Part shown: one piece after another, positions 1 through 8,344 of the stretch
How positions within the stretch are numbered: position 1 is the stretch's first letter
Layout of the letters: each line of letters starts with the position of its first letter
Assembly: GCA_017436035.1 (NCBI GenBank)
Contig: JAFSDV010000033.1
Coordinates: 1-64,000, forward strand
DNA length: 64,000 bases
Direction of reading: 5' to 3'
Origin: Oscillospiraceae bacterium
Lineage (GTDB): Bacteria > Bacillota > Clostridia > Oscillospirales > Oscillospiraceae
Notes under the pieces: generated by a model
What the model was told of the DNA's origin: nothing
The model's database searches: none
Seen by the model: the letters and a program-made list of their open reading frames with translations, nothing else
Position numbers and translations under genes: made by a program

Positions 1-330
1 CTGATTCAGATTTGCGTCCTGAAACACGATCGCCGCCCGGACCTCTCCCGCCGCAGTCAGCACCTCCGGGGCAAGGATCGCCGTTACCACATTCCCGGAA
101 ACAGAGCAGGCATCGCTTCCGTCCGGCAGCTTGTCATACCACCCCTTCTTCCCATCGGGCTTTTTGAACGCCACAGACACCGCCGTGCGCTCCGGCGGCG
201 TCCACGCCACGCCGCCTGCTGTCAGCGTCACCTCCACCGCCCGGGTGTTCGCGTCACACTGCATGGCGAAGATTTGCTCCGTAATCCCCCGGCACAAAAG
301 GTCCGCTGAAAATTTGTAGGTTACTTTCAT
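1..330 (-). CDS. Phage baseplate upper protein (BppU-like), N-terminal part
   Basis: The gene starts with ATG at 330 and runs off the left edge, so only the first 110 residues are visible. The protein begins MKVTYKFSADLLCRG and continues with a beta-rich segment containing VEVTLTAGGVAWTPPE and VAFKKPDGKKGWYDKLPDG, which resembles the N-terminal domain of BppU-family baseplate proteins (DUF2479). These sit at the tail tip and carry receptor-binding proteins. It follows the S74-type tail protein and a 71-residue protein in the same leftward operon, and its start overlaps the previous stop by 4 bp, indicating translational coupling. The family assignment is from memory of the pattern, and the C-terminus is unseen. 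Confidence 0.65.
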   Translation of the reverse strand, partial: MKVTYKFSADLLCRGITEQIFAMQCDANTRAVEVTLTAGGVAWTPPERTAVSVAFKKPDGKKGWYDKLPDGSDACSVSGNVVTAILAPEVLTAAGEVRAAIVFQDANLNQ

Positions 331-542
331 TCATTGTCCTCCTTTGCGACAGCCGCTTCGCTTGCCTTTGCCGCAGTCAGCTCATTGGCCTTACCGTCGA
401 TCAACTGGCGGTGGATCCTGTCCACAATGGGTTCTACCAGAAAGCACGGCAGGCTGTGCCTCTGAATAACGGCATTGACTGCCTCCACCAACTCCTGCTC
501 CGCTTCCGTCGTTCGCAAAATGAGATTTCTTTTGTTTTCCAT
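327..542 (-). CDS. Small phage protein of unknown function
   Basis: This 71-residue protein begins MENKRNLILRTTEAEQELVEAVNAVIQ and is predicted mostly helical, ending in an acidic Ala/Glu/Lys-rich tail. It lies between the large S74-type tail protein and the baseplate protein and overlaps the latter by 4 bp, so it is translated as part of the tail-tip operon. Small helical proteins at this place in siphovirus genomes are often uncharacterised accessory tail or assembly factors. I do not recognise a domain. Confidence 0.6.
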   Translation of the reverse strand: MENKRNLILRTTEAEQELVEAVNAVIQRHSLPCFLVEPIVDRIHRQLIDGKANELTAAKASEAAVAKEDNE

Positions 543-550
543 GTTGCCTC

Positions 551-2884
551 CTATGCCTCTATTTTTGCTTCCAGTTTTGCAACGCGCTGTTTCAACTTTT
601 GGATCTCGTAAGTATTTAAAGACACAATCTCCTCATACCGGATACCGTATTTCACCCTGTTACCGTTTTCATCCAGGTGGTAGCAGATGCCCGCAAATTC
701 CTGGGTCGTCAGGCCAAGGGAAAGGATAGCGCTCTCCACATCCTGGGCAATAAAACCCGTGTGGGTCCGTCCGGAGGTGCCATTTTTGTACTTGTAGGTC
801 ACAGGCTGCAGCTTGTCGAACAGCTGAGAATACACATCCGACTGTGACTTTATTCCATATTTGGCATTGCGATCAGAGGTGACTGGTGCTGTTGACCCAA
901 GAGCCTCAACATACCATGTACCGTTTAGGTAGCATTCGATTTCTTCCAATGGCGCATCTTGAACTGTGATAATTTGACCGCCTCGATATGGATCTCCTGA
1001 TTCATATTTAATACCATTCGGTACAATTCTGGTCGCACTACCTACTTTTGTTTCAAATACCCCGATATCAGTACAACCGACACCTTGCCAGTCTATAGTT
1101 GCATATCCTGCAAGCACACCAGTAACACCGAAATACGTTGGTACCTTTACGCTGCCGCCGGATATATGTACGGCATTTAAATAGCAATCACCAGTTTTAG
1201 TAACGCCAAAATTATTGCCAGCCTTTAACACCCAGCCGGAGATCTCCTCACTGCCACCAATAGACATCTTTCCGGTGGAGCCGGTACAGATAAAGCATTC
1301 CGCATTGCTGAAGGAGTTCCCTGAATAAAGCGAATTGGAATCAACATTCCACCCGGCAATCTGCACTTGATTGTCCCCCGCGGAAAGCAGCGTGGATCCA
1401 CTGCTGGTTTTTACAACGAGGCGCGAAGCAGTAACTCCCAACGCACTTACATAATCAGCAGTTACTCTTCCGTTGACGATTGAAACCACGCCACTTTCGG
1501 TCTGATAACCGGCATCGTTTGTAAAGCTGGATATATCTGTCGGAACTGTTGGGATATCAGATTTTTGCGCCGCTTCTTCCGGAAGCTGCCCGATGGCCAA
1601 AGGCCCTTTGATATGTGCGGCCGGCACGATCAGTTTTCCGTCTTCAATCACGCAACCGCCTATTTTTCCGGCTTTTGCCTCAATGCTACCGTCAATCAGG
1701 ATCTTAAAATTCTCATTGGCGGTAACAGTCCCCTCCAGTTGAATTTTCTCGCCTTGGATCTTGACCCCGTCCTCGGACAGATTGATCATAGACACGACCC
1801 TCTTGCCGTCAACGCTCTTTAAAGCAAGCTCTATCTGTCTGATCTTTTCTGTGGGAGACTTATTATTCTGCATCACCACGCTATCCCTGCGATAGCTGCC
1901 GGTGCATTCCAGGGTATCTTTCTGACCGCTACTGGTTTTCGTCATTACGCAAGCGGTAATGGAGACACCGTTGCTATCGACGATCTCCAGCGTATGTCCT
2001 GCGTTGATATCCAGGTTGGCAGGTGTTGACACCCGGCAAGGAGTATACCGAAGCGCCGCCAGTCTTTCTTGCACAACGTCAAGATAGACCTGCAAATCCG
2101 GAGACACATCCGCCAGCAGAATTGGATTGCCGGAGATAACGTAGGTGTTATCTCCTTGGTCGGCATCTGGCCACAATGCGCCAGCATCGCTATCTGCCAG
2201 CTTAATCTGCACTGCTTCAATGGCTGCCACTTCATAAGTTTCGTAAGACAGCCCTTTAGGGAAATATCGGTATTCCCCGGAAGGCGTGATAGTTTTCCCT
2301 GAGGGTGTATACCACGCCAGTTCGATGTTTCCATCCGCGTTTGATCTGCAAAAACAACCGCAAATTTCTCCGATCCACTTCATAAGTTCTCTGCCGGTTA
2401 CGTCCGAACACTGGAATTGAGGGACTGGAAAATCCGCATTGGGGATATCGGCATTGACCAGAGAAAGCCCACAGACCGTACACACCATCCTTGCAAATTC
2501 CAGTAGGTTGTAGGGCCAGTTATTCAGGCTGTTAAGCCAAGAAGTGAGATCCTTGTCCAATTCGATAATTCGATCATAACCGGTAATCTTTACAGCATTG
2601 GCTGAAGCGCGGGTAGGCTTCTCGAGAATAAAAACGCCCTTCTTTGTCTCTTCGCCGGAGCCGTCCACCTTGTACAGCGTGACCTTATCGCCGGCCATCA
2701 GTGTCAAGCCGCCACGAGGAGCGAATATGGTTGCTTCCAAAATGCTGGCGCAGCAGGAACCAAGAGTCATGTCTTCGCCGCTATTGACGCTTTCTGTCAA
2801 AGTGACGCTTTTAATAGCGTTGACCTCATCGGGGCCAGAGGCGAGCCGGGTGCCGTCAGGCAATACGATTATACTCTTCAGCAT
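551..2884 (-). CDS. Tail-associated structural protein with C-terminal S74 self-cleaving chaperone
   Basis: A 777-residue tail-tip protein. The N-terminal 350 residues look like a siphovirus tail-associated baseplate hub (a beta-rich region followed by a segment rich in aromatic residues). The middle is a repetitive beta-structured shaft with Gly/Ser-rich strands. The last 108 residues form an intramolecular chaperone of the peptidase S74 type: it opens with SDRNAKYGI at residue 670, containing the conserved Ser and Lys used for autocleavage, continues with HTGFIAQDVE, and ends in a coiled coil (YEIQKLKQRVAKLEAKIEA). In this family the chaperone trimerises the fibre and then cleaves itself off in front of the Ser. 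The gene directly follows the small tail protein at 2895. Its exact receptor or enzymatic role is not visible. Confidence 0.85.
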   Translation of the reverse strand: MLKSIIVLPDGTRLASGPDEVNAIKSVTLTESVNSGEDMTLGSCCASILEATIFAPRGGLTLMAGDKVTLYKVDGSGEETKKGVFILEKPTRASANAVKITGYDRIIELDKDLTSWLNSLNNWPYNLLEFARMVCTVCGLSLVNADIPNADFPVPQFQCSDVTGRELMKWIGEICGCFCRSNADGNIELAWYTPSGKTITPSGEYRYFPKGLSYETYEVAAIEAVQIKLADSDAGALWPDADQGDNTYVISGNPILLADVSPDLQVYLDVVQERLAALRYTPCRVSTPANLDINAGHTLEIVDSNGVSITACVMTKTSSGQKDTLECTGSYRRDSVVMQNNKSPTEKIRQIELALKSVDGKRVVSMINLSEDGVKIQGEKIQLEGTVTANENFKILIDGSIEAKAGKIGGCVIEDGKLIVPAAHIKGPLAIGQLPEEAAQKSDIPTVPTDISSFTNDAGYQTESGVVSIVNGRVTADYVSALGVTASRLVVKTSSGSTLLSAGDNQVQIAGWNVDSNSLYSGNSFSNAECFICTGSTGKMSIGGSEEISGWVLKAGNNFGVTKTGDCYLNAVHISGGSVKVPTYFGVTGVLAGYATIDWQGVGCTDIGVFETKVGSATRIVPNGIKYESGDPYRGGQIITVQDAPLEEIECYLNGTWYVEALGSTAPVTSDRNAKYGIKSQSDVYSQLFDKLQPVTYKYKNGTSGRTHTGFIAQDVESAILSLGLTTQEFAGICYHLDENGNRVKYGIRYEEIVSLNTYEIQKLKQRVAKLEAKIEA

Positions 2885-2894
2885 AGGCCCTCTC

Positions 2895-3263
2895 CTAACA
2901 CTCGATAATATTGAATTTCAGATTTTTATACAGCCCTGTTCTGACGTTAAAAATAGAAATACTGTGATTGGAGCAATACGCCTTCATTTTTGCAAGACGC
3001 CTAGATTCATCCAGATACTCCACCTCAAAAAATCCTTCAGCCGGGCTAATTAAAGACAGCATATACTGGTATTCCTCTCGTGTCAGGGAACTGTACTGCA
3101 GGCTAAAAGTCTTCATTCCCTTACGAAGAATGACGCGGTGCATATAACCGCTTTCGTCCCGGCCGGAATCCTCCGCATCCAAATCCGCTTTATTAAGTGT
3201 TAAGCCGGCATCCGGAGGCACAATAGGTTTTTCGTTAATTTGAAAATCGTAATACAAGCGCAT
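2895..3263 (-). CDS. Putative distal tail or tail-tip protein
   Basis: A 122-residue protein encoded between the tape measure gene and the large tail-tip protein, the position usually held by distal tail (Dit-like) proteins. It contains a beta-rich segment with MHRVILRKGMKTFSLQYSSLTREEYQYMLSLI, reminiscent of small tail-tip proteins in Clostridia phages that imitate the N-terminal ring domain of Dit. It is shorter than classical Dit (about 230-260 residues), so if the role is right it keeps only the hexamer-forming domain. Its start overlaps the tape measure stop. The assignment rests mainly on gene order. Confidence 0.55.
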   Translation of the reverse strand: MRLYYDFQINEKPIVPPDAGLTLNKADLDAEDSGRDESGYMHRVILRKGMKTFSLQYSSLTREEYQYMLSLISPAEGFFEVEYLDESRRLAKMKAYCSNHSISIFNVRTGLYKNLKFNIIEC

Positions 3264-5182
3264 TATGCCCCTCCTCTCGAAGCTGCTAATTTTCGATTAT
3301 ACCGGGCAGTTGCCTGGCCGATTACATCGTCGCCGATCTGAATACCCAGTACAGCTTCCAAAATCTCACGCTGCACGCCCACAGAAGCTTCAAATCCGGC
3401 GAGAATTGCAGCCGTTTGATCTCCCATGACCAGCGCCACAGCCTCCTGAATGGTAGCCAGCGGCGCTTCGATGTTGGTGCCGTGCTTCTGGTCGCCCACA
3501 ACGGCGAGGAACTCTCGGTTTGGGGGAAGTACTGCACCGCGCGCTAGTCCTGGAACTTTCACAGCTCCTCTGAGTGCTCCTCTGGTTGCCGATTCTATAA
3601 AGCTCGTATCGCTCGCCTCTTTTTCTCTTGCCAGCTGCTCTGCACGCCCAGGAAACCCTGATGCCGACGACGCGTCGCCAAACGACACATCGTCAATTGT
3701 TATAGCTAAACCAAATACGAGGCCAATTACTCCGCCAATTATTCCGCCAAATACGCCGGCACCAAAAATTGCACCAATGACCGCACCAATGATTGCACAA
3801 AGCGCTACCTTTGCCGTTTCCCTTGTTTCATTACTTAGTTCATCGTTAAACGCAATTGTTGCCAGACCAATCGATAAGCCAACGACCAGGCCAATTGCGC
3901 CACCTGCAACTCCCCCGAATATAGACCCGATCACCGTGCCTAAAATAGCAAGTAATACCGCAAGAAATATACTTTTTGCTTCTGCCGCATTCTCCAGATC
4001 ATCTAGAAAGGTACAGGAGATTAGTCCGATAGAAAGGCCCAAAAGCAGGCCGATGATTGCACCGCTCAAACCACCAAACATTCCACCAATAACCGCTCCC
4101 AGAATCCCGGTCAGCACAATTATCCAAGCATCTTGACTCTGCAGGATCGTTCCTTCATTCCAATCAAACGCGAGTTCTTCTATCTTAGCTTTAATACCCA
4201 GCGTGAGTTCTTTCAAGAAATTCGAAAACTCCCCTAATTCAAAATCAGGTGTGATAGCCGCCGTGTTGCTTGTCTCCCCGGAAGAAAGCCTGTTGATCTC
4301 ATCAAACCCCGCAAGGTCCTTGGCGGCTTTCTTCGCCGCGTTGCCTACTGCTTCCAGCGCCGTTGCCTGCTCATAGAGAGCCTTGGCGTTTTCCGAATAC
4401 TCGGAAGCGGATTTTCCAGAAAGCAACGAAAATATGTGCACAATGCCCTGCGCCACTGCTGTTATGATCTTCAGCAGCATAAGCAGAGCCGGCATTGCCG
4501 CCTCATATAGTGGCTGAAACGCTGTCAATAGCGCTCCCTTCAGCTTCGACAGTTCCTTGGAAAATTCCTCATTAGACCGCAACGCCTTTCCCATATAGTC
4601 CACCACGCCAGACAGCGCCTTTGAAACCAGGCCGAACATGAAAACCTGTTTTACGATACCGGTCATGCGCTTCTGGAACTTTGAAGCCGATTTGTCGGCT
4701 TTCTCGGTGGCTTTGGCCATACTGTTACCACCGGAGGTAAGCTTCGCAGAGAGATCTCCGGCGATCTTTTTCTGCTCAGCGATGGTATTGTTGGCCTGGT
4801 CGATCTGCTGATTGTATTTGTCGAGCTTATCATTGACCTGGTCCCACTCCTTTTGGAGCCTATCCACCTGTTCTGTCTGCTGCAATACTGCCGCATCTAA
4901 CTCAGGCTTCTTAGCATAGGCCTCGATATAGGCTCCGGGGTCACCGCCATTCAAAGCCTGGTCTGTTACTGCCTGCTGTTTCTGCAGCGCTGCCAGCTTG
5001 GCCTTTGCTTCGTCAAGACGTGCCCCAAGGCTCTCGACCTGCCGCAAAAGAGGAAGTTTGGCATTTTCTGCGGTCTCAAGGCTCTTTGTTGCCTTCTTGA
5101 TTTCCCTCTTGGCAGCATTCATACCTTTCTGCACGTCGGAATTGTCTATTTCAGTGTTAAAAACGATTTTTGCATCCGACAT
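3263..5182 (-). CDS. Phage tail tape measure protein
   Basis: The start at 5182 (MSDAKIVFNTEIDNSDVQKG) is chosen over an in-frame GTG at 5203 because a GGAGGTGG site lies just upstream. The product is about 639 residues. Residues 10-180 are a long coiled coil (MNAAKREIKKATKSLETAEN onward), followed by a hydrophobic stretch. From about residue 340 to 510 there are three tandem glycine-rich hydrophobic units, each with an AVIGxxFGG-like motif and a GLxxGLSIGL-like motif. Tape measure proteins set tail length and are ejected into the cell membrane, where such segments may form the DNA channel. The size implies a tail of very roughly 100 nm using the usual rule of about 0.15 nm per residue. It follows Gp15 and the assembly chaperone, as expected. 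Confidence 0.88.
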   Translation of the reverse strand: MSDAKIVFNTEIDNSDVQKGMNAAKREIKKATKSLETAENAKLPLLRQVESLGARLDEAKAKLAALQKQQAVTDQALNGGDPGAYIEAYAKKPELDAAVLQQTEQVDRLQKEWDQVNDKLDKYNQQIDQANNTIAEQKKIAGDLSAKLTSGGNSMAKATEKADKSASKFQKRMTGIVKQVFMFGLVSKALSGVVDYMGKALRSNEEFSKELSKLKGALLTAFQPLYEAAMPALLMLLKIITAVAQGIVHIFSLLSGKSASEYSENAKALYEQATALEAVGNAAKKAAKDLAGFDEINRLSSGETSNTAAITPDFELGEFSNFLKELTLGIKAKIEELAFDWNEGTILQSQDAWIIVLTGILGAVIGGMFGGLSGAIIGLLLGLSIGLISCTFLDDLENAAEAKSIFLAVLLAILGTVIGSIFGGVAGGAIGLVVGLSIGLATIAFNDELSNETRETAKVALCAIIGAVIGAIFGAGVFGGIIGGVIGLVFGLAITIDDVSFGDASSASGFPGRAEQLAREKEASDTSFIESATRGALRGAVKVPGLARGAVLPPNREFLAVVGDQKHGTNIEAPLATIQEAVALVMGDQTAAILAGFEASVGVQREILEAVLGIQIGDDVIGQATARYNRKLAASRGGA

Positions 5183-5187
5183 TTTGG

Positions 5188-5745
5188 TTATCCACCTCCC
5201 CACAACTTCAGCAGATCACTCTCTGCCTCCGTATAGTGTGTCTTCAAATCGACAAGATGCCGGTTCTTGGCATACCATTCCTGGTCCTGCTTGTCGAGCT
5301 TTTTCCCCCTCGCTCTTGCATCCCGGATGCGGACAATCTGTGCGAAGGTACAATCGCCGATCTCCATGTATGCGCCTAGGAAGGTCCACCAATGAAGATC
5401 TGCGTCCTTTCGGATCTCTCGGCCCATAACGCGGTTGATAGCACCGACGATATGAGGGAAATCCTGTTCCCAGTCCATCAGTTTGGGAGAACCTGTCTGA
5501 TCATCGTCCCCGTCTTTTCCGCCGTTAATAAACCAAAAGCACTGCCGGATAGCATCCCGGCAGTGCTCAGGCGGCATATTATCAAATTCCGGATAAAAAA
5601 TGAACAGAGCAACCAGTAATCGCTCCTGGTTGCTAAGCTCAGCATCGTTCAGCGCTGCGATCACATCCAGCACCGCCCGATAATCGGAACGAATTTCGTA
5701 AACCTCCCCGCAAACTGTCAAGCTTGTCGGCAGATCGTAGATCAT
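5188..5745 (-). CDS. Gp15-family tail assembly protein
   Basis: A 185-residue protein matching the pattern of the bacteriophage Gp15 family (MIYDLPTSLTVCGEVYEI, then AVLDVIAALND, a tryptophan-rich MDWEQDFPHIVGAINR segment and DLHWWTFLGAYMEIGD). Members occur directly upstream of tape measure genes and are thought to correspond to the tail assembly chaperone (G/GT-like) position. It overlaps its upstream neighbour by 4 bp and ends 6 bp after the tape measure start, so the three genes are translationally coupled. The family name is confident; the molecular role is inferred from position. Confidence 0.85.
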   Translation of the reverse strand: MIYDLPTSLTVCGEVYEIRSDYRAVLDVIAALNDAELSNQERLLVALFIFYPEFDNMPPEHCRDAIRQCFWFINGGKDGDDDQTGSPKLMDWEQDFPHIVGAINRVMGREIRKDADLHWWTFLGAYMEIGDCTFAQIVRIRDARARGKKLDKQDQEWYAKNRHLVDLKTHYTEAESDLLKLWGGG

Positions 5746-6170
5746 TTTTTCTTATACTTGGCATACTTTGCCATGTAGTGCTCCACTCTGGGGTTGGTCT
5801 GTTTCTGCTGTTCCGCCACAGAAGCGTCCATCTCATCGATAATCGCCATGAGAAAATTGCACCACACGGGCAGACCGCCGGCCATCGCGTACACGCTCAG
5901 GCCGCCAAACACCTTTTCGCAGACAGGCGTACCGAAAATGCTGTCAATAGTAGCACGCATATCTTTGTCGCGCTGCTCAGCTAGCGCGAAGAGCTCCACA
6001 CCCTCCGTCTCCTGCTTCTCGGATTCTGCTCGCTCCTGGCGTTTTGCCAGACCGTCAAAAGCCTGAAACAGCCTTTCCGCGAAAGATACATCCGTAGGGT
6101 TGAAAGTGATCTCACATTTCCCGTTGACCCGATAAGTCGCTAGGCCGGTTTCGAAATTCAGTTCCTTCAT
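5742..6170 (-). CDS. Tail assembly chaperone-like protein
   Basis: A 142-residue protein (MKELNFETGLATYRVNGKCE) with a long charged helix (GLAKRQERAESEKQETEGVEL) and a lysine-rich end (YAKYKKK). It sits between the tail tube gene and Gp15, where siphoviruses encode the first tail assembly chaperone, and overlaps Gp15 by 4 bp. In lambda the two chaperones are joined by a programmed frameshift; here the 4-bp stop-start overlap gives two separate products instead. Function is inferred from position. Confidence 0.65.
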   Translation of the reverse strand: MKELNFETGLATYRVNGKCEITFNPTDVSFAERLFQAFDGLAKRQERAESEKQETEGVELFALAEQRDKDMRATIDSIFGTPVCEKVFGGLSVYAMAGGLPVWCNFLMAIIDEMDASVAEQQKQTNPRVEHYMAKYAKYKKK

Positions 6171-6181
6171 ATTGCTCCTCC

Positions 6182-6709
6182 TTATGCTTCAGGGGTAAAA
6201 GTTACAGCGCCAGCCTTCACAGTTGCCGTACCAATAGTGCGTGTGCCGCCGTAGGTCACGTCAATGGGCATGCCAAGCTTGCCGCCGCCGGCGCCACCGA
6301 GAGAAGACGGTTTCACCGCACAGGAGGTATAGCGCTCTGCAAAGGCAGCAGTGTCTGCAGTGCCGGCATACAGGTGCACCACCAGCATATCCATGTTGGC
6401 CAGTGCATTGGGATCCTGATCCCGGATCGCCGCATTCCAAATCTTCAGCTGCGCCTTGTCACCGGCAGTCAGCTCCATGGGGTCAAAGCTCTGAGTAATC
6501 ACAGGCTTACTCATGCTGGTGTGGGTATCACCCAGAATGTCGGTAGTGGTTTCCTCGCTCCAGTCGTAATTCATGCTGGAATCGCCCACGCGCTTACCGA
6601 CAGGGGACCAGACGGGATTGCCATTATCGGTGCCGGTGTTCAGATACAGCAGCAGTAGATGGCGGTCAACGGTCTGGTTCTCTTTGGTATTGAAAGTCAA
6701 ATCAGCCAT
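6182..6709 (-). CDS. Major tail tube protein
   Basis: A 175-residue beta-rich protein (MADLTFNTKENQTVDRHLLL) with the features of siphovirus tail tube subunits: a short N-terminal arm, a segment on dividing and shifting (ILGDTHTSMSKPVITQSFDPME), and a C-terminal strand pair ending GAVTFTPEA. It lies between the head-tail connector genes and the tail chaperones. Tube subunits polymerise in hexameric rings around the tape measure. Length and position agree with the family, and I see no extra Ig-like decoration domain. Confidence 0.8.
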   Translation of the reverse strand: MADLTFNTKENQTVDRHLLLLYLNTGTDNGNPVWSPVGKRVGDSSMNYDWSEETTTDILGDTHTSMSKPVITQSFDPMELTAGDKAQLKIWNAAIRDQDPNALANMDMLVVHLYAGTADTAAFAERYTSCAVKPSSLGGAGGGKLGMPIDVTYGGTRTIGTATVKAGAVTFTPEA

Positions 6710-7155
6710 TTAGATTCACTCCTTATTTCCTTGATAAAATTAACTGACAGCTGCACCATATAGGTGGCTGTTCCTTCTTCGTCGGCGTCGTAAAGCACAC
6801 CGTTCTGCGCCTGAATCCGCTCCGTGGAGGGATCATCACCGAATGTGGGGGCTAAGTGCCGGAGGCTTTGCTCCTGGACCCATTTCTGGAAGTCCATCAC
6901 CCAGTCAGCGTTGACAGCAGCACCTTCATCATCCCCAGGAGACTTCAGAAACACATAATACAGGCCGAAATTGTACTGGTTTTCCACGGTTATGTTTCCG
7001 AATATATCCGCCTTTCTGGAAACCTCCACCAACCCGGACGGGAAGATGCCGCCGTTATTCGGCACGCTGTCGGTGTAGTCCACCTGAAAGCCGTCCAGCT
7101 TCTGGTGCTCGGGAAAGGTAGCGATCCACGAGCGCATTTTCTCAATATCAGACAT
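6697..7155 (-). CDS. Tail completion or minor capsid protein
   Basis: The start MSDIEKMRSWIATFPEHQKL at 7155 is preferred to the longer in-frame ORF because AAGGAGGAAGGGC precedes it. The roughly 152-residue product contains an N-terminal helix, a beta-rich centre (GLVEVSRKADIFGNITVENQ) and QEQSLRHLAPTFGDDPSTERI. It ends inside the start region of the tail tube gene (13 bp overlap). Position between the HK97 gp10-like protein and the tail tube points to a tail terminator or completion protein; related Gram-positive phage proteins are annotated as minor capsid proteins. Confidence 0.65.
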   Translation of the reverse strand: MSDIEKMRSWIATFPEHQKLDGFQVDYTDSVPNNGGIFPSGLVEVSRKADIFGNITVENQYNFGLYYVFLKSPGDDEGAAVNADWVMDFQKWVQEQSLRHLAPTFGDDPSTERIQAQNGVLYDADEEGTATYMVQLSVNFIKEIRSESKWLI

Positions 7156-7600
7156 TGCCCTTCCTCCTTGCGATGTGGCGTTCGGTATCCGCTTTGATAG
7201 CCTTGCCCTCTGCGGCAATCATACGCTTGTCCCAGAACGGGCCGGCCAGTGGATTGTGGGTTTTTGTGTACTGCAAAGGAATATCTGTGGCTTTCAGCAC
7301 AGTGCCTCGACGGTAGCGAAAGCCAATGCCGGGGATGTAAGCCGGTCCTTTCCCGGTTTTGCTGTTTACCATCTTTTTTCCAAAGTACTGGTAATGCACA
7401 TGCGGTCCCACCACTTCGATCTCCGTACTGCTGCGGATGAATTTTAACTTCGTCTCTGTGACACCGGTCAGATGCGGCATATACCTGCCGATGCGGCGAT
7501 TGATATTCATGGTAAGAAACATCTGTACATCACCGTCTTTGGTCAGGCCCTTCTTTTGAATTAATTCTTGTACGCCAGGCACTGCAACTCGTATTCTCAT
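7148..7600 (-). CDS. Minor capsid protein 2 / HK97 gp10-like
   Basis: A 150-residue basic protein (MRIRVAVPGVQELIQKKG) with a conserved-looking block HVHYQYFGKKMVNSKTGKG and HNPLAGPFWDKRMIAAEG. The latter resembles the MxxAEGxxI ending of the minor capsid 2 / gp10-like neck proteins that join portal and tail. The start overlaps the preceding gene by 4 bp and the end overlaps the following start by 8 bp. Role: head-tail connection in the neck. Confidence 0.75.
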   Translation of the reverse strand: MRIRVAVPGVQELIQKKGLTKDGDVQMFLTMNINRRIGRYMPHLTGVTETKLKFIRSSTEIEVVGPHVHYQYFGKKMVNSKTGKGPAYIPGIGFRYRRGTVLKATDIPLQYTKTHNPLAGPFWDKRMIAAEGKAIKADTERHIARRKGNV

Positions 7601-7965
7601 CCTCCCGCCTCCGTATGCACGATCTGTCCTTGCCAGTACTTGCAGTCCACATAGTCGACCACAACCAAGCCGGGAACCTTAGATGGAATGAAGGCCGCCC
7701 AGGCTTTGCTGTCGGCGATTTCCGGTCCAAAGCCCCGCAGCACCTTGTCGCCCACAAAAACTGCCTGCGTGTTCCCGGGGATGATCAGGAGGAAAGAATT
7801 TGCTTCCTTGCTCCCGGTCTTGTCCACGGTCAGGTTCTTACGCTCGTCCAGATACACATTGGTATGCACTGTCCGGGTGTAAAGGTCGCCGTTTTTGTGA
7901 TACACAGTGACCATCTGATCACACAGCCGATAATCTGCCGGGCAGGCGTTTCTGCGTACAAGCAT
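7597..7965 (-). CDS. Minor capsid protein 1-like neck protein
   Basis: A 122-residue protein (MLVRRNACPADYRLCDQMVT) whose beta-rich pattern (VTVYHKNGDLYTRTVHTNVYLDE, LLIIPGN, ADSKAWAAFIPSKVPGLVVVDYVD) matches the minor capsid 1 family of Gram-positive siphophages. These act as head closure or stopper proteins. It overlaps both neighbours by a base or a few bases in a tightly packed connector cluster. Confidence 0.72.
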   Translation of the reverse strand: MLVRRNACPADYRLCDQMVTVYHKNGDLYTRTVHTNVYLDERKNLTVDKTGSKEANSFLLIIPGNTQAVFVGDKVLRGFGPEIADSKAWAAFIPSKVPGLVVVDYVDCKYWQGQIVHTEAGG

Positions 7966-8321
7966 CAGCCCACCCCCCGGTAGATCTCCAAATACTGGCA
8001 GGCGCAGCGGTACAGCTCCTTTTCCTGCCCCTTGGGGCTCAGGTCTACGCTGTTAGCCGCATTTGCATAGCTGACAGACACAGACCCAACAGAAGCGGAC
8101 TGCACCGCTCCTGTGCCGTTCTGGGCTGCTGTGAAGTAATCCAGAGCTTCGGCCATTGCGCATACAGCCATGGCCTCGGAGTTATCCTCCGGGGCCACAA
8201 CCTTGTATTGACGCTTGTATCGATCCAGCTTTGCCTGCGCGGCCTGCGCCAGACTGGGCCAGGCGCTCTCCGGGATGGAGCTGCCGTGGTATTTCTCTGT
8301 ATAAAACTGATATTCAACCAT
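7965..8321 (-). CDS. Head-tail connector (adaptor) protein
   Basis: A 118-residue mostly helical protein (MVEYQFYTEKYHGSSIPESA; AQAKLDRYKRQYKVVAPEDN; MAEALDYFTAAQNG; SVSVSYANAANSV; LYRCACQYLEIYRGVG). The helical N-terminus, SVSVSY strand and tyrosine-rich C-terminal helix are typical of gp6/gp15-like adaptors that dock on the portal. It lies directly downstream of the major capsid gene. Confidence 0.7.
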   Translation of the reverse strand: MVEYQFYTEKYHGSSIPESAWPSLAQAAQAKLDRYKRQYKVVAPEDNSEAMAVCAMAEALDYFTAAQNGTGAVQSASVGSVSVSYANAANSVDLSPKGQEKELYRCACQYLEIYRGVG

Positions 8322-8344
8322 AAAGCCGCTCCTTTCTAATCAGG